The notes beneath the pieces are model-generated. The model saw only the letters and a list, made by a program, of their open reading frames with translations. It was not told where the DNA came from and did no database searches. Shown here in pieces: positions 1 through 10,872 of a DNA stretch of 64,000 nucleotides (positions are counted from its first letter, which is position 1; every line of letters starts with the position of its first letter). This DNA comes from Kalaharituber pfeilii (taxonomy: Eukaryota > Ascomycota > Pezizomycetes > Pezizales > Pezizaceae). Position numbers and translations under genes: made by a program. The DNA is taken from the NCBI GenBank assembly GCA_015179045.1, contig WHUZ01000072.1:186001-250000 (forward strand), given 5' to 3'.

Positions 1-2028
1 CAGCTAAGAATATCCTAGCCCGAGTGGAATAACAGCTCTGTGGATCCGGACCGGGTTGAGCCGGCAGCCTTAATTGGACCCCTTCGGGTCCATATCCAGT
101 ATGCCAGCCCATCCAGAGTTGAACAGGGAGCATGATATGGCCAGATATACACTTCGCCTCTCCGCGTTTCCTCCCCACCAGGTTTGCTCCCCCCCCCGCG
201 CCCATTGATCTCCATGGCCAACGAATCTCCAAAGGCCCTTCCCCTTCTTTCCGTTTCGCTCCTTCGCAACTCTGTACTTGTTGAGTGTAAGCGTAAGGTG
301 AGTGAGTTGTCTGCATACCATGGTCTTGCTGCGCTCTCCCTTTATATTGGCCCGATCGATTGCATGCATATACCCCATCCCACACCACTAGCTGTCTTAC
401 CTAGAGCCTTGATAAAAAAGCAATTTCTACGGCGGTGTGCCCCGGTCCCTAAACCCGACAACCCCACTGGGCTGAAGAGAAGAGTTTATTCACTGGGGCC
501 AGACCCGATCCCAATTCCTTATACACTCAACCTCACGGGCTGGTTCTCAATATTCTACATTGACGCAAAACATATATTTTCTTTTTCATCCCCCTCCACT
601 GTTTTGCTTTTTTTAGTGGTTACAACAACCAGTTGAAGTCTCGCAGTCACCAGAGTCTGGTATGAGAACAGCTATACGTAGTAGGTAAGTCAAGTAGAGT
701 ACATGCAATTCGGCTAACATACTGAGTGTGGAATATTCATGCCTCCACACTGCATTTCTTAGGCCACTTCAGTAGCTCTCCGTCGACCCTAAGAAGAAGC
801 ACAGTGATAAATATAAAACACTCCGCACATACAGGTACGAAAAGCATTAAAAAAACAAAAAAGGAAAAACATGACGTCCCATACCCAGGCGTTTTCGAAA
901 TCCGTTACAAAGAAAACATCAAGAGCAAAAAGCAAACGCGACATGACATAAAATACCTTGAAGATGTATATAAAACAACAGTCGTCATATAAACATGTAC
1001 AAAATAAGTAGGAAATATGTGCAAAGAAAAAAATAACTAGAAAATAGAAGAATCAATATGATGAAAAGTTAATAATCCAAACGAAGACAAAAAAGGAACT
1101 TTCAAAATGTATGAATGTTGCATGACTCTCTCTGCATAAAATAGGATCCAATTAAAGGGATCTTTTTTTGTTCTTTTCTTTTGTGTTTTCATGACACTGG
1201 TTCGCTTCGTGACCCTCGCATCCACAATTACCACTACCACTAATCAAAAAAAAAAGAAAAATTCAAAATCGAACTCAATCGATATATATCACTGGCATTT
1301 CTTTCTCAGCTCATCCCCTCCCCTTATTGAGCAAAAAAGTGAAATATCCTCCGCTCTCCCCTCTCCTTCCTCCCTTACGATAAAGGATATCGCCCAAGAC
1401 GATGTCTTCGTGTTTATGTTTTGTGTAGACAATCATCCTGAATACTGTAGAGTATATCCTCCGTATGTGGCTGGTTGTCAAACGTTGGTCCATGCGTCTA
1501 GTGACCAAGCTGTAGCTTGCGAGAGGAGAGAGGAGAGAAGAGGAGAAAAAAAAAAAAAAAAAGAGGAACGAAAAGCAAAAAGCTAAGCAAAATAAAGATG
1601 AAGAAAAGAAAAGTTCAGATGAAGGTAGTGAATGTGGTGAAAGTAGGACTGGGTCTTGGCAGAGATGTAAATAAAAGAAGCAAAAGAAAAAATAAGTCCA
1701 AAAAGATAACGAGCACGTGAGAAGAAAGAGACTAGATTCCAAAAGATCACCGATGCGCCGATATGATTCCCCAGATTTCCGCTCCTTCACCTAGAGCAGT
1801 TTTAAATCAATCTCAAGGTCAAAGTTCCATACACAATCCGGGGTGTATCAATAAGAAACGCAAGATGCTGGAAAATGAATAATAACTTCAAGCTCAAGGA
1901 TCGCTAGTTTAGCTTGAAGTTAGTTGCCAATCCCTTTCGTGAAGGAAAAATAAGAAATAAATAAGAAATTCGTAACAAAAGGCTTTGAGATTTACTCAAA
2001 CACCATAGTTTGTATGGTAGCCTGAATA
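1..2028. other. Intergenic, 3' flank of wc-1
   Basis: No gene could be supported here. Open frames at 184-636 and 1191-1790 have low-complexity translations without recognisable domains. Much of 800-2000 is A-rich or purine-rich, including a GA-rich stretch near 1517-1620, so long frames arise easily. The part next to 2029 is probably the 3' UTR of the leftward wc-1 gene. The first 600 bases could be the edge of a gene outside the window, but nothing shows this. Confidence 0.6.
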
Positions 2029-4996
2029 TCATCCTCCACTAAGATCCATATTCGGACTATCGCCATTGGTGACCGGCATTCGAGCAAACGGGGCAGTACC
2101 ATTAAGTTTCCCCATTGGTACAGTGTCCACTGTAATCGACTTCTTCCTGGGTGGCGGCAAATCGTTAGGAGAAGCTGAAGTCGGCATAATAGGCGTCGAT
2201 TTGTCAGCTGACATATCAGTTGTAATCAGGGTAGCTGGGGCATCTTCGGCTACAGAAGTAAGAGTTGTGTGGCCATTCGTTGGTGGGGAGGACATGGAAG
2301 GAGATGTATCCCCTCCCTGAGAGGTGCTTGCATTAGTGGTTGTGCGAGGGGATACTCTTCCCACCTATTACATTGTTAGAATTGGTTGAAGCTGTATGTA
2401 GTGATCTCAATCTAACTTACCAATTTGGCATATCGAAGCCCACAACTGTTGCAAAGATCCCTTTTTCCAGATGGACCTCTTCTCCATTCAGGAGTAACCC
2501 GCGTATGGCAATTTGCACAATCCTTCTCCAACTGGTCAACCCCACGTCTTCTCTTCCTCTTCTTCTTTGCTGCCAGCAGGGTGCTCAATTCTTCAACAAG
2601 CTTCTTGTTTTCTCTTTGCATCTGTCGTAACTCATACTGCCAACTTGTACTCCTAGTTGGTTTCAATTCGTCAAACACATTATCTTCATAAGTCCCATCA
2701 GCCCCAAGGGATGAGGTCGAGCCTGTCGAGTTAGACCGATGATTATCATCGAGTGATCCATTAGATGTGGGCTGGGCTGTCAGTGTCGCAGATGAGCTAC
2801 TTGCCAAGCTTTTGGGTGGTGTCAATGTGTTTGGTGAATCTGGTGCGATCTGAATTCTGGGTGTAGTCATAGCCCCACGAGTGTGCTTCAGCAATCTCGT
2901 TTGCCCCACGAGGAATGTCGGCTTTTGATTCGCATTGCCATCTCCAGGAAAGAGATGCGTTGAGCATTGCAGAAATTGCCCCCGTTTGTTTTGAATCTCA
3001 TGCCTTACTATGCACCTTTTCCCCGATCGTGCAGTCTCCAACGCTTTCCCAATATCACTCTTGGACTCAGCTCTCATCAAACTTTGAATACTGGTCCCAA
3101 TCATTTCCTCCGAGTCATGATCCAGAAGGGCTTTAATATTGGAAGAAACGAAGAGAAACATTCCGCTTGTCGACAGTTTCGTCCAGACCTCATTATCCTG
3201 AATGCCGTTGGAGAACTCAAGTTGCTTCCAGGAAAGCATGTAAACAGGCCTTTCTCTTCCAACAAGAATAATTGATTTTCGACCCTTCCCTTGCTCAGTA
3301 TGAAGGCGGCCATGGCTTTCAAACCAAACATAGCCGCTGTATTTCCTTCGGATTCTGAACACGACATTGATTGACGAACCAGAGTACTCTTTCAAGTCCC
3401 TCGTTACCGGAACAATGTCGCTTGGGTGGCAGACAGTTGAAAGTGCAGTCCCAACAAGCTCTTGAGGCTCGTACTCAAGCACTTTGCGGATGGCAGGTGA
3501 GCAATAAAGAAACAAACCTTTCAGTGAGAGCACGTGAACTACATCATCGGTGTTCTCCAGAAGAACCTTATCCCAGATGCGTTTAGACAGCTCGCTTTCG
3601 CCATTGGCAATTGAACTGAGCACATGGGATACATCGTCCCGTGGGACCGTGATAGATCCTCTTCTCTGTTCTGGAGGCGGCAGAGGAATATACTTTGGAA
3701 GTTGAGAATATTGATAGTTGATTGCGAAGGATCCATCTTTTCCAGTCATTAGTGAAAAGTTAAAAATTTATGTGGACAAAAGTTAAGCTGGGCTCACCTT
3801 GATTCCTATTGATGACCGAGCCTGGCTGCTCCACAAGGTCAACCTGAAATCCTACAAAGTACACAACCTCATCCGAGTCCCAAGTGATGGGAATCATAGT
3901 CAATAAATTCATGAATGGCTGCCCTCCCTTTCGATAATTGATCAACGACGCTTGAGCTTCCTTTTTCTGGTCGACTTGGGTTTTCAGGTAAGAGACTGTG
4001 TCGTCATCCACATACTTTCTTTTGATTCCTGCACCAACATTCCCATCCGGCGCCTGAAGAAACCGACAATTCCGTCCGAGGATTTCATGCTTCGAATACC
4101 CAGTTAATCTCTCAAAGGTTGCGCTGCAATACACAATTGGATTGTCAAATTTACGAGCATCCGTTACGACAAAAGAACATGACATATCGACTGCTCCTAT
4201 ATTTATTTGGGGATTCGGCCGTGACGCTACCCTATACTAAAGGGATGTTAAACTTGACACGATCGGCTTCAGTAAAATCACTTACCAAAATTTCCATCAT
4301 GTCAAAACCACTCGAAGAGTATATGCCATCGTAACGCGTCTCTGTTGGTTTCATGACAGTGTCCATGCTTGGATTTTGGTACTCCGGCATCATTCCTACC
4401 TGGTAATCAGCAATCCCACCGTCATTCGTAAAAGGGAAAAGCCAAAACCGACCCTGCATGAAAGCTGCTTGATTTTGCATTTGCATCGCTTGATGCATAG
4501 ACGTCTGAACGATGGGTGACATTGCAAGGGAACTTGTCGAGGACATCATCATCGAGGTTGATACAGGGTGAATCGGGCTGTACAGGGTCATCGGCTGAGT
4601 TACAGAATCTCCGGCACCGTTACCAGCTTCCATCATAGCCGAGCTCATGTCCGCCGTCATTCCCATCTGAGATACGGCAGGAGACATTGTGAAGGTATCG
4701 GGTGAGACAATCGAGGTTGGCGAGACCATCGGGTTGTATGCGGAAGGGTCACCAGCAGCGCTCATATCCAAATAATCTGGTCCAACGCCGTTTCCATACG
4801 CAGAAGCAATCGACTGACGACGAAGCTCCCGAGCATTTTCAACCATCGCCTCTAGATCCCCGTTCATCATCTGCTGTTGCTGGAGACCAGAGGAGCCAGA
4901 ATTGTTCATTGTAAATGCGGCGGCAGCGGCCGCAACAACAGCAGCACCATCCTGACTGTTGAAATATTCCGCCAACTCATTCGTATCCATGTCCAT
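2029..4996 (-). CDS. wc-1: White Collar-1 blue-light photoreceptor and GATA transcription factor
   Basis: Blue-light sensor and transcription factor that works with WC-2 in the nucleus. Four exons: 4996-4286, 4236-3798, 3736-2421, 2364-2029, giving 933 residues. Exon 1 (1-237) is Met/Ser/Ala-rich and ends at the conserved YSSSGFDMMEIL. Residues 238-383 are the LOV domain, with the flavin-binding GRNCRFLQAPDG motif; the photoactive cysteine is Cys294. Two further PAS regions lie in exon 3. A basic KKKRKRRRG stretch (likely nuclear localisation signal) near 773-781 precedes a CX2CX18CX2C GATA zinc finger (Cys790, 793, 812, 815). The C-terminal tail is about 110 residues of low complexity. The start is the first in-frame ATG, with an in-frame GTG just upstream. 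The LOV exon uses the acceptor at 4237, not a nearer AG, because only that keeps the RPNPQI...GAVDMSC segment. Known WC-1 proteins often have long polyglutamine tracts; here there is only a run of four Gln. Confidence 0.97.
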
Positions 4997-5395
4997 GTAC
5001 ACACGCTCCCTACGTGGGCCGTCTGTGTACAGAGGGAGCGAGTACTCCGTCAGTGTAGCGGCCGTGATTCCGGATGTTCAGTGTTAACAATGTGTAGGTC
5101 GGGATTATAGCGGGCAGCTTTGGCGTTACAAGGTAATGATGATGACGACTGATGAGAACAATGCTGGAGGAATGGATGAAGTGAAGGTGTTTGGATGGGC
5201 AATGGGGGGGTGACGGTAGTAATTGTGACGGAGCAGAGTGATGAGGAGGAGGGGTAGTATCCGTACACCTGGAACAAGAAAAAAAAAGTAATAAAAAGGC
5301 CCAGTGAAGAAAGAACGTACTATGCTAAAGATACACGTTTTACTGACTCCGAGGTATTTTTGCGAGCGGGAGGGGTGACGGGAGGGGTGACGGAA

Positions 5396-5452
5396 GGGGG
5401 GGGGGGGGCTGTGAATAGAGGTGGTGGGGGGGGGGAGGGGGGGGGGGGGGGG
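5396..5452. repeat. G-rich tract, C-rich on the wc-1 coding strand
   Basis: Several G runs of 6 to 14 bases, broken by short TG or AAT interruptions, lie about 400 bases upstream of the wc-1 ATG. The spacing of four or more G runs allows G-quadruplex formation on the plus strand. Run lengths in assemblies are often unreliable. Confidence 0.8.
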
Positions 5453-5804
5453 TCAATTACGGTGCTGGGCAACGCAACCTTGGGGGAGGGAGGGGGGGTG
5501 CTCTCGGCAGGCCGAAGCAGAGCTGGAGATTATCCACGAAACGCAGTCCCTTGATGTTGGACTGGAGGGAAGCTAGGAAACATATGCGATGGAGGGGAGG
5601 GATGGTGTGCTGGTGCGCTCAAGGGCCCTGACTAAGGCTAAGGCTAGCGGGGCACCCTCAGGCTGGGGCAGGACCGTGATGGCAGTTGCGGACGACGGGG
5701 GGCTCGAGGGCGGTGTTCAGTGGAGCTGGAGTGCGAGACAGCATACCGAGTGAGCCTTTATCTGCGTCGTGCAGCACGTCGAGAGGGCGCGCGGTGGAAC
5801 CTGC

Positions 5805-5837
5805 GAGGATTGGAGGATTGGAGGATTGGAGGATTGG
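5805..5837 (+). repeat. GGATTGGA short tandem repeat
   Basis: About four head-to-tail copies of an 8-base GGATTGGA unit inside the GC-rich island upstream of wc-1. Confidence 0.85.
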
Positions 5838-5949
5838 GGCGGCGGAGGGGAGGGGAGGCACACCAAGGCAAGACATGTTAACGCAGCGAGGAGGGGTGGG
5901 CGGGGCGGGACGCTCGCGGTGTGCTGTGTCATTGCGCTTCAGGCTTCGC

Positions 5950-6040
5950 TGCTCTGGCTCTGCTCTTGCTCTGCTCTTGCTCTGCTCTGGCTCTGCTCTG
6001 CTCTGGCTCTGCTCTGCTCTGGCTCTGCTCTGCTCTGCTG
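5950..6040 (+). repeat. CTCTG/GCTCTG microsatellite
   Basis: Interleaved CTCTG, GGCTCTG and TTGCTCTG units make a strongly pyrimidine-biased plus strand over about 90 bases. Open frames on both strands here are repeat artefacts. Confidence 0.9.
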
Positions 6041-6721
6041 CCACTGCCGCCCGCGCTGTCGCCGTGCTTCGGGCTGCTGCGCTGCGTGCTCCCTTCTCTT
6101 CTGCTCCACCTCCGCCGCGCGTTCGCCAGACGCCCTCGCCCTCGCTCGCCGTCCGCTGGCGATAGCCCTCTGCCGGTAGCTCTATGATAGCAGCACGCTG
6201 CGTCCTGCCTGCGCGCTCGCTCGCTCGCAACTAGCCCCGCGGGCTCTGCGCTGTCCAGCACGAGCCCGAGAGGGAATGCTTCCCGCGGCTAAGCTGGACG
6301 GCCGTCCAGTAGAAGCGTATCTAAGCAAGCCGTGAGTGTCGCCGGCGGATCTCGACAAGCTTAAGAGATTTAGCATACCGCTGGTTACTAGGCTTCTGAC
6401 GATCCGGTGCCCCGTTAGTCCCGTGCCGGTCGTGTACGTCTTGCCTCCAAATACACCTCATATTGAGCCTGCTGTTGACTATTCCGCCTCACCCACATGT
6501 TCCCCCCCCCACTGCACCGCCGCGCCTGTGGGAACGGCCCACCCGTGAGGCTTGAGACCTTTTTTTTTTACCGTTTGTCCAGCACTGCGCCCTCCCCGTC
6601 GGCTCCAAGTACGGTGCATAGTGCTCATTGCTGGCACATGAGACTACCCTCACCCCATCGATTCACAGAGATGCCGCCTCTCAATAGATGTACCGCTCGT
6701 GTACTAGTCTCTGCTATCATT

Positions 6722-6740
6722 CCCCCCCCCCCCCCCCCCC
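6722..6740. repeat. C19 homopolymer
   Basis: Uninterrupted C run in the spacer between wc-1 and the decarboxylase gene, about 1.7 kb from the wc-1 start. No gene lies next to it. Confidence 0.9.
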
Positions 6741-8572
6741 ACCCCTGGCACACCATCACGTACCTGGTATCCATCACCACATGTACTCTATCGCCATGCA
6801 CGAGACGACCACCCCAGTGCCCAGAATATACATAGACTGCCATACCAACCATTCTGTTATATACCGCCTCCCTCTATGCCTGTTTCTGGAAATGTAGCCA
6901 GGACAATGCTCAGCAGCAACGAGGAATGGGGTCCCAACCAACGTGCGAAAAGGAAAAGTCTTGGTGTCATAAGTCATGACCATTGTGCACTTGTGTCTCA
7001 AATGATCCCCACCCCCCAATCCCCGGAAGCCCAGTGCATTCTGAGAGGTCGAGTTGTCCATGTGGGAAATATTAGTTACAACGTTCGCTCTTCTAGCACT
7101 CCATAGTCTGGAGGGCTCCACTATATCGATGCTACCATCCACTGTTTCGAGATGGACAGCCACATCAAGAGCAATAACGTCAGCTACTTATGCGCTGTTA
7201 CCAGTATAAGGCGTTCCTGTTCTCGTACCCTGGTATTGGCCGTGAATGCGGACGAAGACGGAACACCAAGTGTGCGGCCGGAGTCCCAGACCGCGAGACA
7301 ACACCGAGGCTCACTACGCAAGATACGTAAGCGCCCGATGAAGATGTAGGTGTAGCTAATAGTGCTTTATGTTACAACCTGTTTTGGTTTCAAAGTGTAG
7401 GCTTCTATATTCTGACCCATGTTATGTTACCGGGATCCTTACATAACCCACCTTCCCATCTTCCAAATGTCTCTGGTTCTTCGGAACCGCATATACGAGT
7501 GGTGCAACAACTATCGCGATGCCGCCCGAGCCCAATCTGATGCCAGCCCGAGTCGGGCACAGCGAGTGCGAACTATTATCCAACACCTCTTGCAATTTCG
7601 TTGCCTTACAAGTAGACTAATGTAGAGTACACCTGCTAGTAGCACAGAAGCGTGGAAGCCTGGCTGGCTTGACATGGCCGCTAATGCAGCGACAGATGCA
7701 CGAGATCTCGACCTGAGTGAAGCAGCGACAGAGGGGGAGCTGGAGATTGGATGCCGGCAGGCGAATATATGGGGAGGTTGAGCATCGTATCACAAAACTC
7801 CTCGCCCATTCCTTATCCCTCCCAATGGTGCATGGTATTAAAGAAGATGCAGGCTGCAAACACACATCTGCACAACCCACACACAACTCCCGGCTCGCCT
7901 CTCGCGGCATCTTCAAACTTGTGCTGACTTAAGACTTCCCTCCCTAGTTTGGCTGTTCTTTTCCCTGCACGGGCGCCCATCCACAGCTTCCCACACATAC
8001 ATCCGTACGTACCCCCACCCATTGCCATCCAACGAAATGCTTGATGTACGTTTCGAGCATGGCACCAGTTGTGACTTCGAAACTGACATGGGTGCGCACA
8101 TCCATATGATACTACAATACGCCAAGTCAGCCTAGAGTGCTCACCACTGGTGCAGCAGTCACGACCCTCTCTTGGCGATCAATCATGGGTTCTTGCGAAG
8201 CGGCTCTGGGTAGCCTTCCAGACCACATACTGAGGCTGCCCTGGAGGCTGCTGATCGTCGAGGATGAAGAAGGCACTTCCCGAGACCCGGCAATTGCTAG
8301 TGCCTTGTAAGTAGAGATGATCCCTGTCTAGCGACAGAGCCGTTTCACGTATTCAACTGGTTCGTAGGGCTATGCATAGGATAGCCTGAGCGGACGGAAC
8401 GCTGGGAGAGAAAGCCCACTATCATAGCATACAGAGTACACGCTTCGCCAAGATGAGTGGACTTTCGGACGCAGAATAGAAGGCTAGTCCGGTGATTGAT
8501 ACAAACAAGAACCACAAGAAATACATCATATAAAACTACTTGGATGTTTGACAAAGATACTGTGTGTGGAAT

Positions 8573-10872
8573 TCACTTAAGCTTATGACCGTGTCTCTCT
8601 ATCGCATCAACCAGTCTATCAATTGTGTCTGTCATAGTCTGACTGTTGACCACAACACGGAAGAAGTCCCCGCGTGAAACGTCCGGCGCGTAGTCTACCA
8701 TGAATCCATCATGCACAAGCTTTTGCGCGATGGTTCGTGTGATTTTCGTGTTCCTATCAAAAAATTTCTTTGGATGAGCTTCTCACAGCCTAGCGCACAG
8801 GGATTGGAGTGTCACTTACACACTTGCGTCATCTGGCAGAGACCCTTCAGGTGCGTAAAAGAAGCAGCTTTTTCGGGCGCCGGATTGCTCAGCATCACGC
8901 GGGTGAGAAAAATTTAACAGGTGCGAAAGACTTACACTTGCAAGCACGGCGGGGGGTTCGAGGACACGAGGTGAAAGTTCTTGCGCTGCGACAGGGCCTG
9001 CGAGAAGTACGCTGCCATGTCGAAAGCGTGGTCGATCTTGCCTGCGTGGAACGTGAGCTTGGCGCCCCGCCTCGGGGCTGCTCTGCCACTCACTCTCGTA
9101 GCCCTCCTTGCCATAGTATATCCACCCGAGGGCCAGCTTCAGACTGTCTCCCTTGCGCCCGCAACCAAGGGTCAAGTCCGCCATGTCATACACCTCATCA
9201 TTCTCCACCTCGTTGTGGAATAAGCTCATCACTCCCAGTCAGCAAGGGTCTCGAAACACGAGCGACGGAACATATCACTCACTATCCTGCCCTGAGCGTA
9301 TTGGCTCTGTGAAATATCCTTGTGTCTCGTGTTAACAGGAAGCTGCAGGTTACCGGTACACCGAGCATCTTATGCGGGTTTACTGTCAAGCTATTTGCCA
9401 TCTCGGCACCTCTCAATTTGTACTTCAACCTTTCTGAAAATGCAACACTTCCTCCCCAGGAGCCGTCAACATGGAACCAGAGGCCATACTTCCGGCACAA
9501 GTGTCCTATTTGGATAAATGGATCATAAGATCCAAGTACCGTTGTTCCAGCACCTGCATTGACATAGAACGGAGTATAACCCTCACACTTGGCTCGTAGA
9601 ATCGCTTCCTCAAGCTCTACGAATAGATCTCGTCAGCAAGCTTATTGGTTATACTTCCCTACATGACTCATACCGGATATTATCATTTTTCCTTCATTAT
9701 CAACACCAATCTTCCAGACACTGTCGCTTCCCAAACCACACATGATAGCTGCCTTTTCGACGGAATAGTGCCCTATTGCTATTAGTGGAACAGTATACTC
9801 AAGTGGATCCTATTATGTTCTAACCGTGGATACTCGTGAAAAGGACAAATCTATGGTTTGCATTGCCTTGCGTTTTCGTTTCAGGGTACAATGTACTCCT
9901 AGCAATGATCATTGATGTACTGTTGGAATAGCTTCCTCCCGGAAGAGTTATACCACCAGAATGAACACCATCAAATCCAAAAAGGTTGGCAAATTGACGG
10001 GCCGTAGCCTTCTCAATTATCGTCAAAACCGGGGAGACTGATTGTGGGGTTGTTTAGTCGATCACCAACGCATAGGGTCCAACAAACAGTTACCTTGGTA
10101 TACATGCACCTAACCTCTCGAGACCCTCGGATGCCATTTAGAGAACAATGAATATGCAAGAGCAGAAACGGGAAATAGGTCTTACATTTGTGTTAAGAAC
10201 CGATAAAATAAGCTCTGCAGCTACACCAGGCTGCAGGTATTGGTTATCAGCGTTACCGTTTATAAAGGAGGTTCTTAAAAACACCCCAGTCGGGCAGCAT
10301 CGGGAGGTGGCAATCAAACTCACCGCATTCGTAGATGCATATAGCTTGTCCATGAAACCCTCGCTCCATGTGTTTACAGAGTACTTGAGCACACTTTCAA
10401 GTGCCTTAAGCAGGCCCTCTCTGCCTTTGCCCGTTTGCGGCAACCAGACATCGTTGTGCAACAGCTTTGTCAGCGCTGGGGGCTGAGCGCGACTGGTTCG
10501 ATAAGGTGGTTGTCACCACTGACAGAGGAGGACCGGATGAAAGGTATCAACCGCGACTGGACAGCTTGGAGGAGCTGCGAAACCATGTGAGATAACAGTG
10601 TTAGCATCATACGCATGTGATTGCTGCATTTTACTTTTCCTCGAATTTTACGGTACTGAAACTTTGGGGCGGATTGGGTGTATATGTTCCCCAGATCCTG
10701 TCGTCGTCTATTGATATCATACAAAAGGGACCAACCAACAGAACGAGCGACAATCTGTTGATCTAATGTTTGAAGGAAACTAAGGGTAACAAAGACGTAC
10801 CTCTTCAACTTCTTTGGCCACATCTATTCCTCTGCTGTCATTGCCGCTGCTGTTCTGATGCGAGACAATCAT
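8573..10872 (-). CDS. PLP-dependent decarboxylase, glutamate/cysteine-sulfinate decarboxylase-like (group II)
   Basis: Pyridoxal-phosphate amino-acid decarboxylase, closest in kind to animal GAD/CSAD and their fungal relatives. The substrate cannot be told from sequence. Reconstructed exons: 10872-10801, 10574-10524, 10482-10324, 10230-10186, 10109-10094, 10037-9825, 9772-9674, 9616-9283, 9224-9094, 9041-8936, 8867-8820, 8753-8573; total 484 residues. Landmarks are LYASTNA/PGVAAELILS, HVDGSWGG with the cofactor-binding Asp, and NPHKMLGVPVTCS with the Schiff-base Lys. The end reads FFRVVVNSQT before HGHKLK. The intron at 9093-9042 is needed to keep GYES-KIDHAFDMAAYF in frame. One weak point is between exons 2 and 3: only a 41-base intron, or a one-base frameshift in a run of five C, joins them. 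Eleven introns in 1.5 kb of coding sequence is the highest density in the window. Confidence 0.9.

Larger units (their letters stand above)
4997..8572. other. Intergenic: wc-1 promoter/leader with GC-rich island
   Basis: No gene was recognised. Bases 5003-5340 are probably wc-1 leader or promoter. Bases 5340-6340 form a conspicuous GC-rich island with G runs, a GGATTGGA repeat and a CTCTG array. Frames inside it are repeat-derived and overlap on both strands. Bases 6380-8570 are of ordinary composition with a C19 run at 6722-6740. The stretch next to 8573 is the probable 3' UTR of the decarboxylase gene. Confidence 0.6.

Noticed and set aside
184..636. 150-codon frame at the left edge
   Set aside because: No family resemblance, no upstream exon and no codon pattern like the real genes nearby.
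5658..6261. Overlapping long frames on both strands
   Set aside because: They come from the CTCTG and GGATTGGA repeats and high GC; there are no domains or splice context.
9042..9093. Apparent frameshift in the decarboxylase (YESEWQSSPEAG in one frame, KIDHAFDMAAYF in another)
   Set aside because: A consensus GTGAGT...CGCAG intron of 52 bases joins GYES to KIDHAF exactly in frame.
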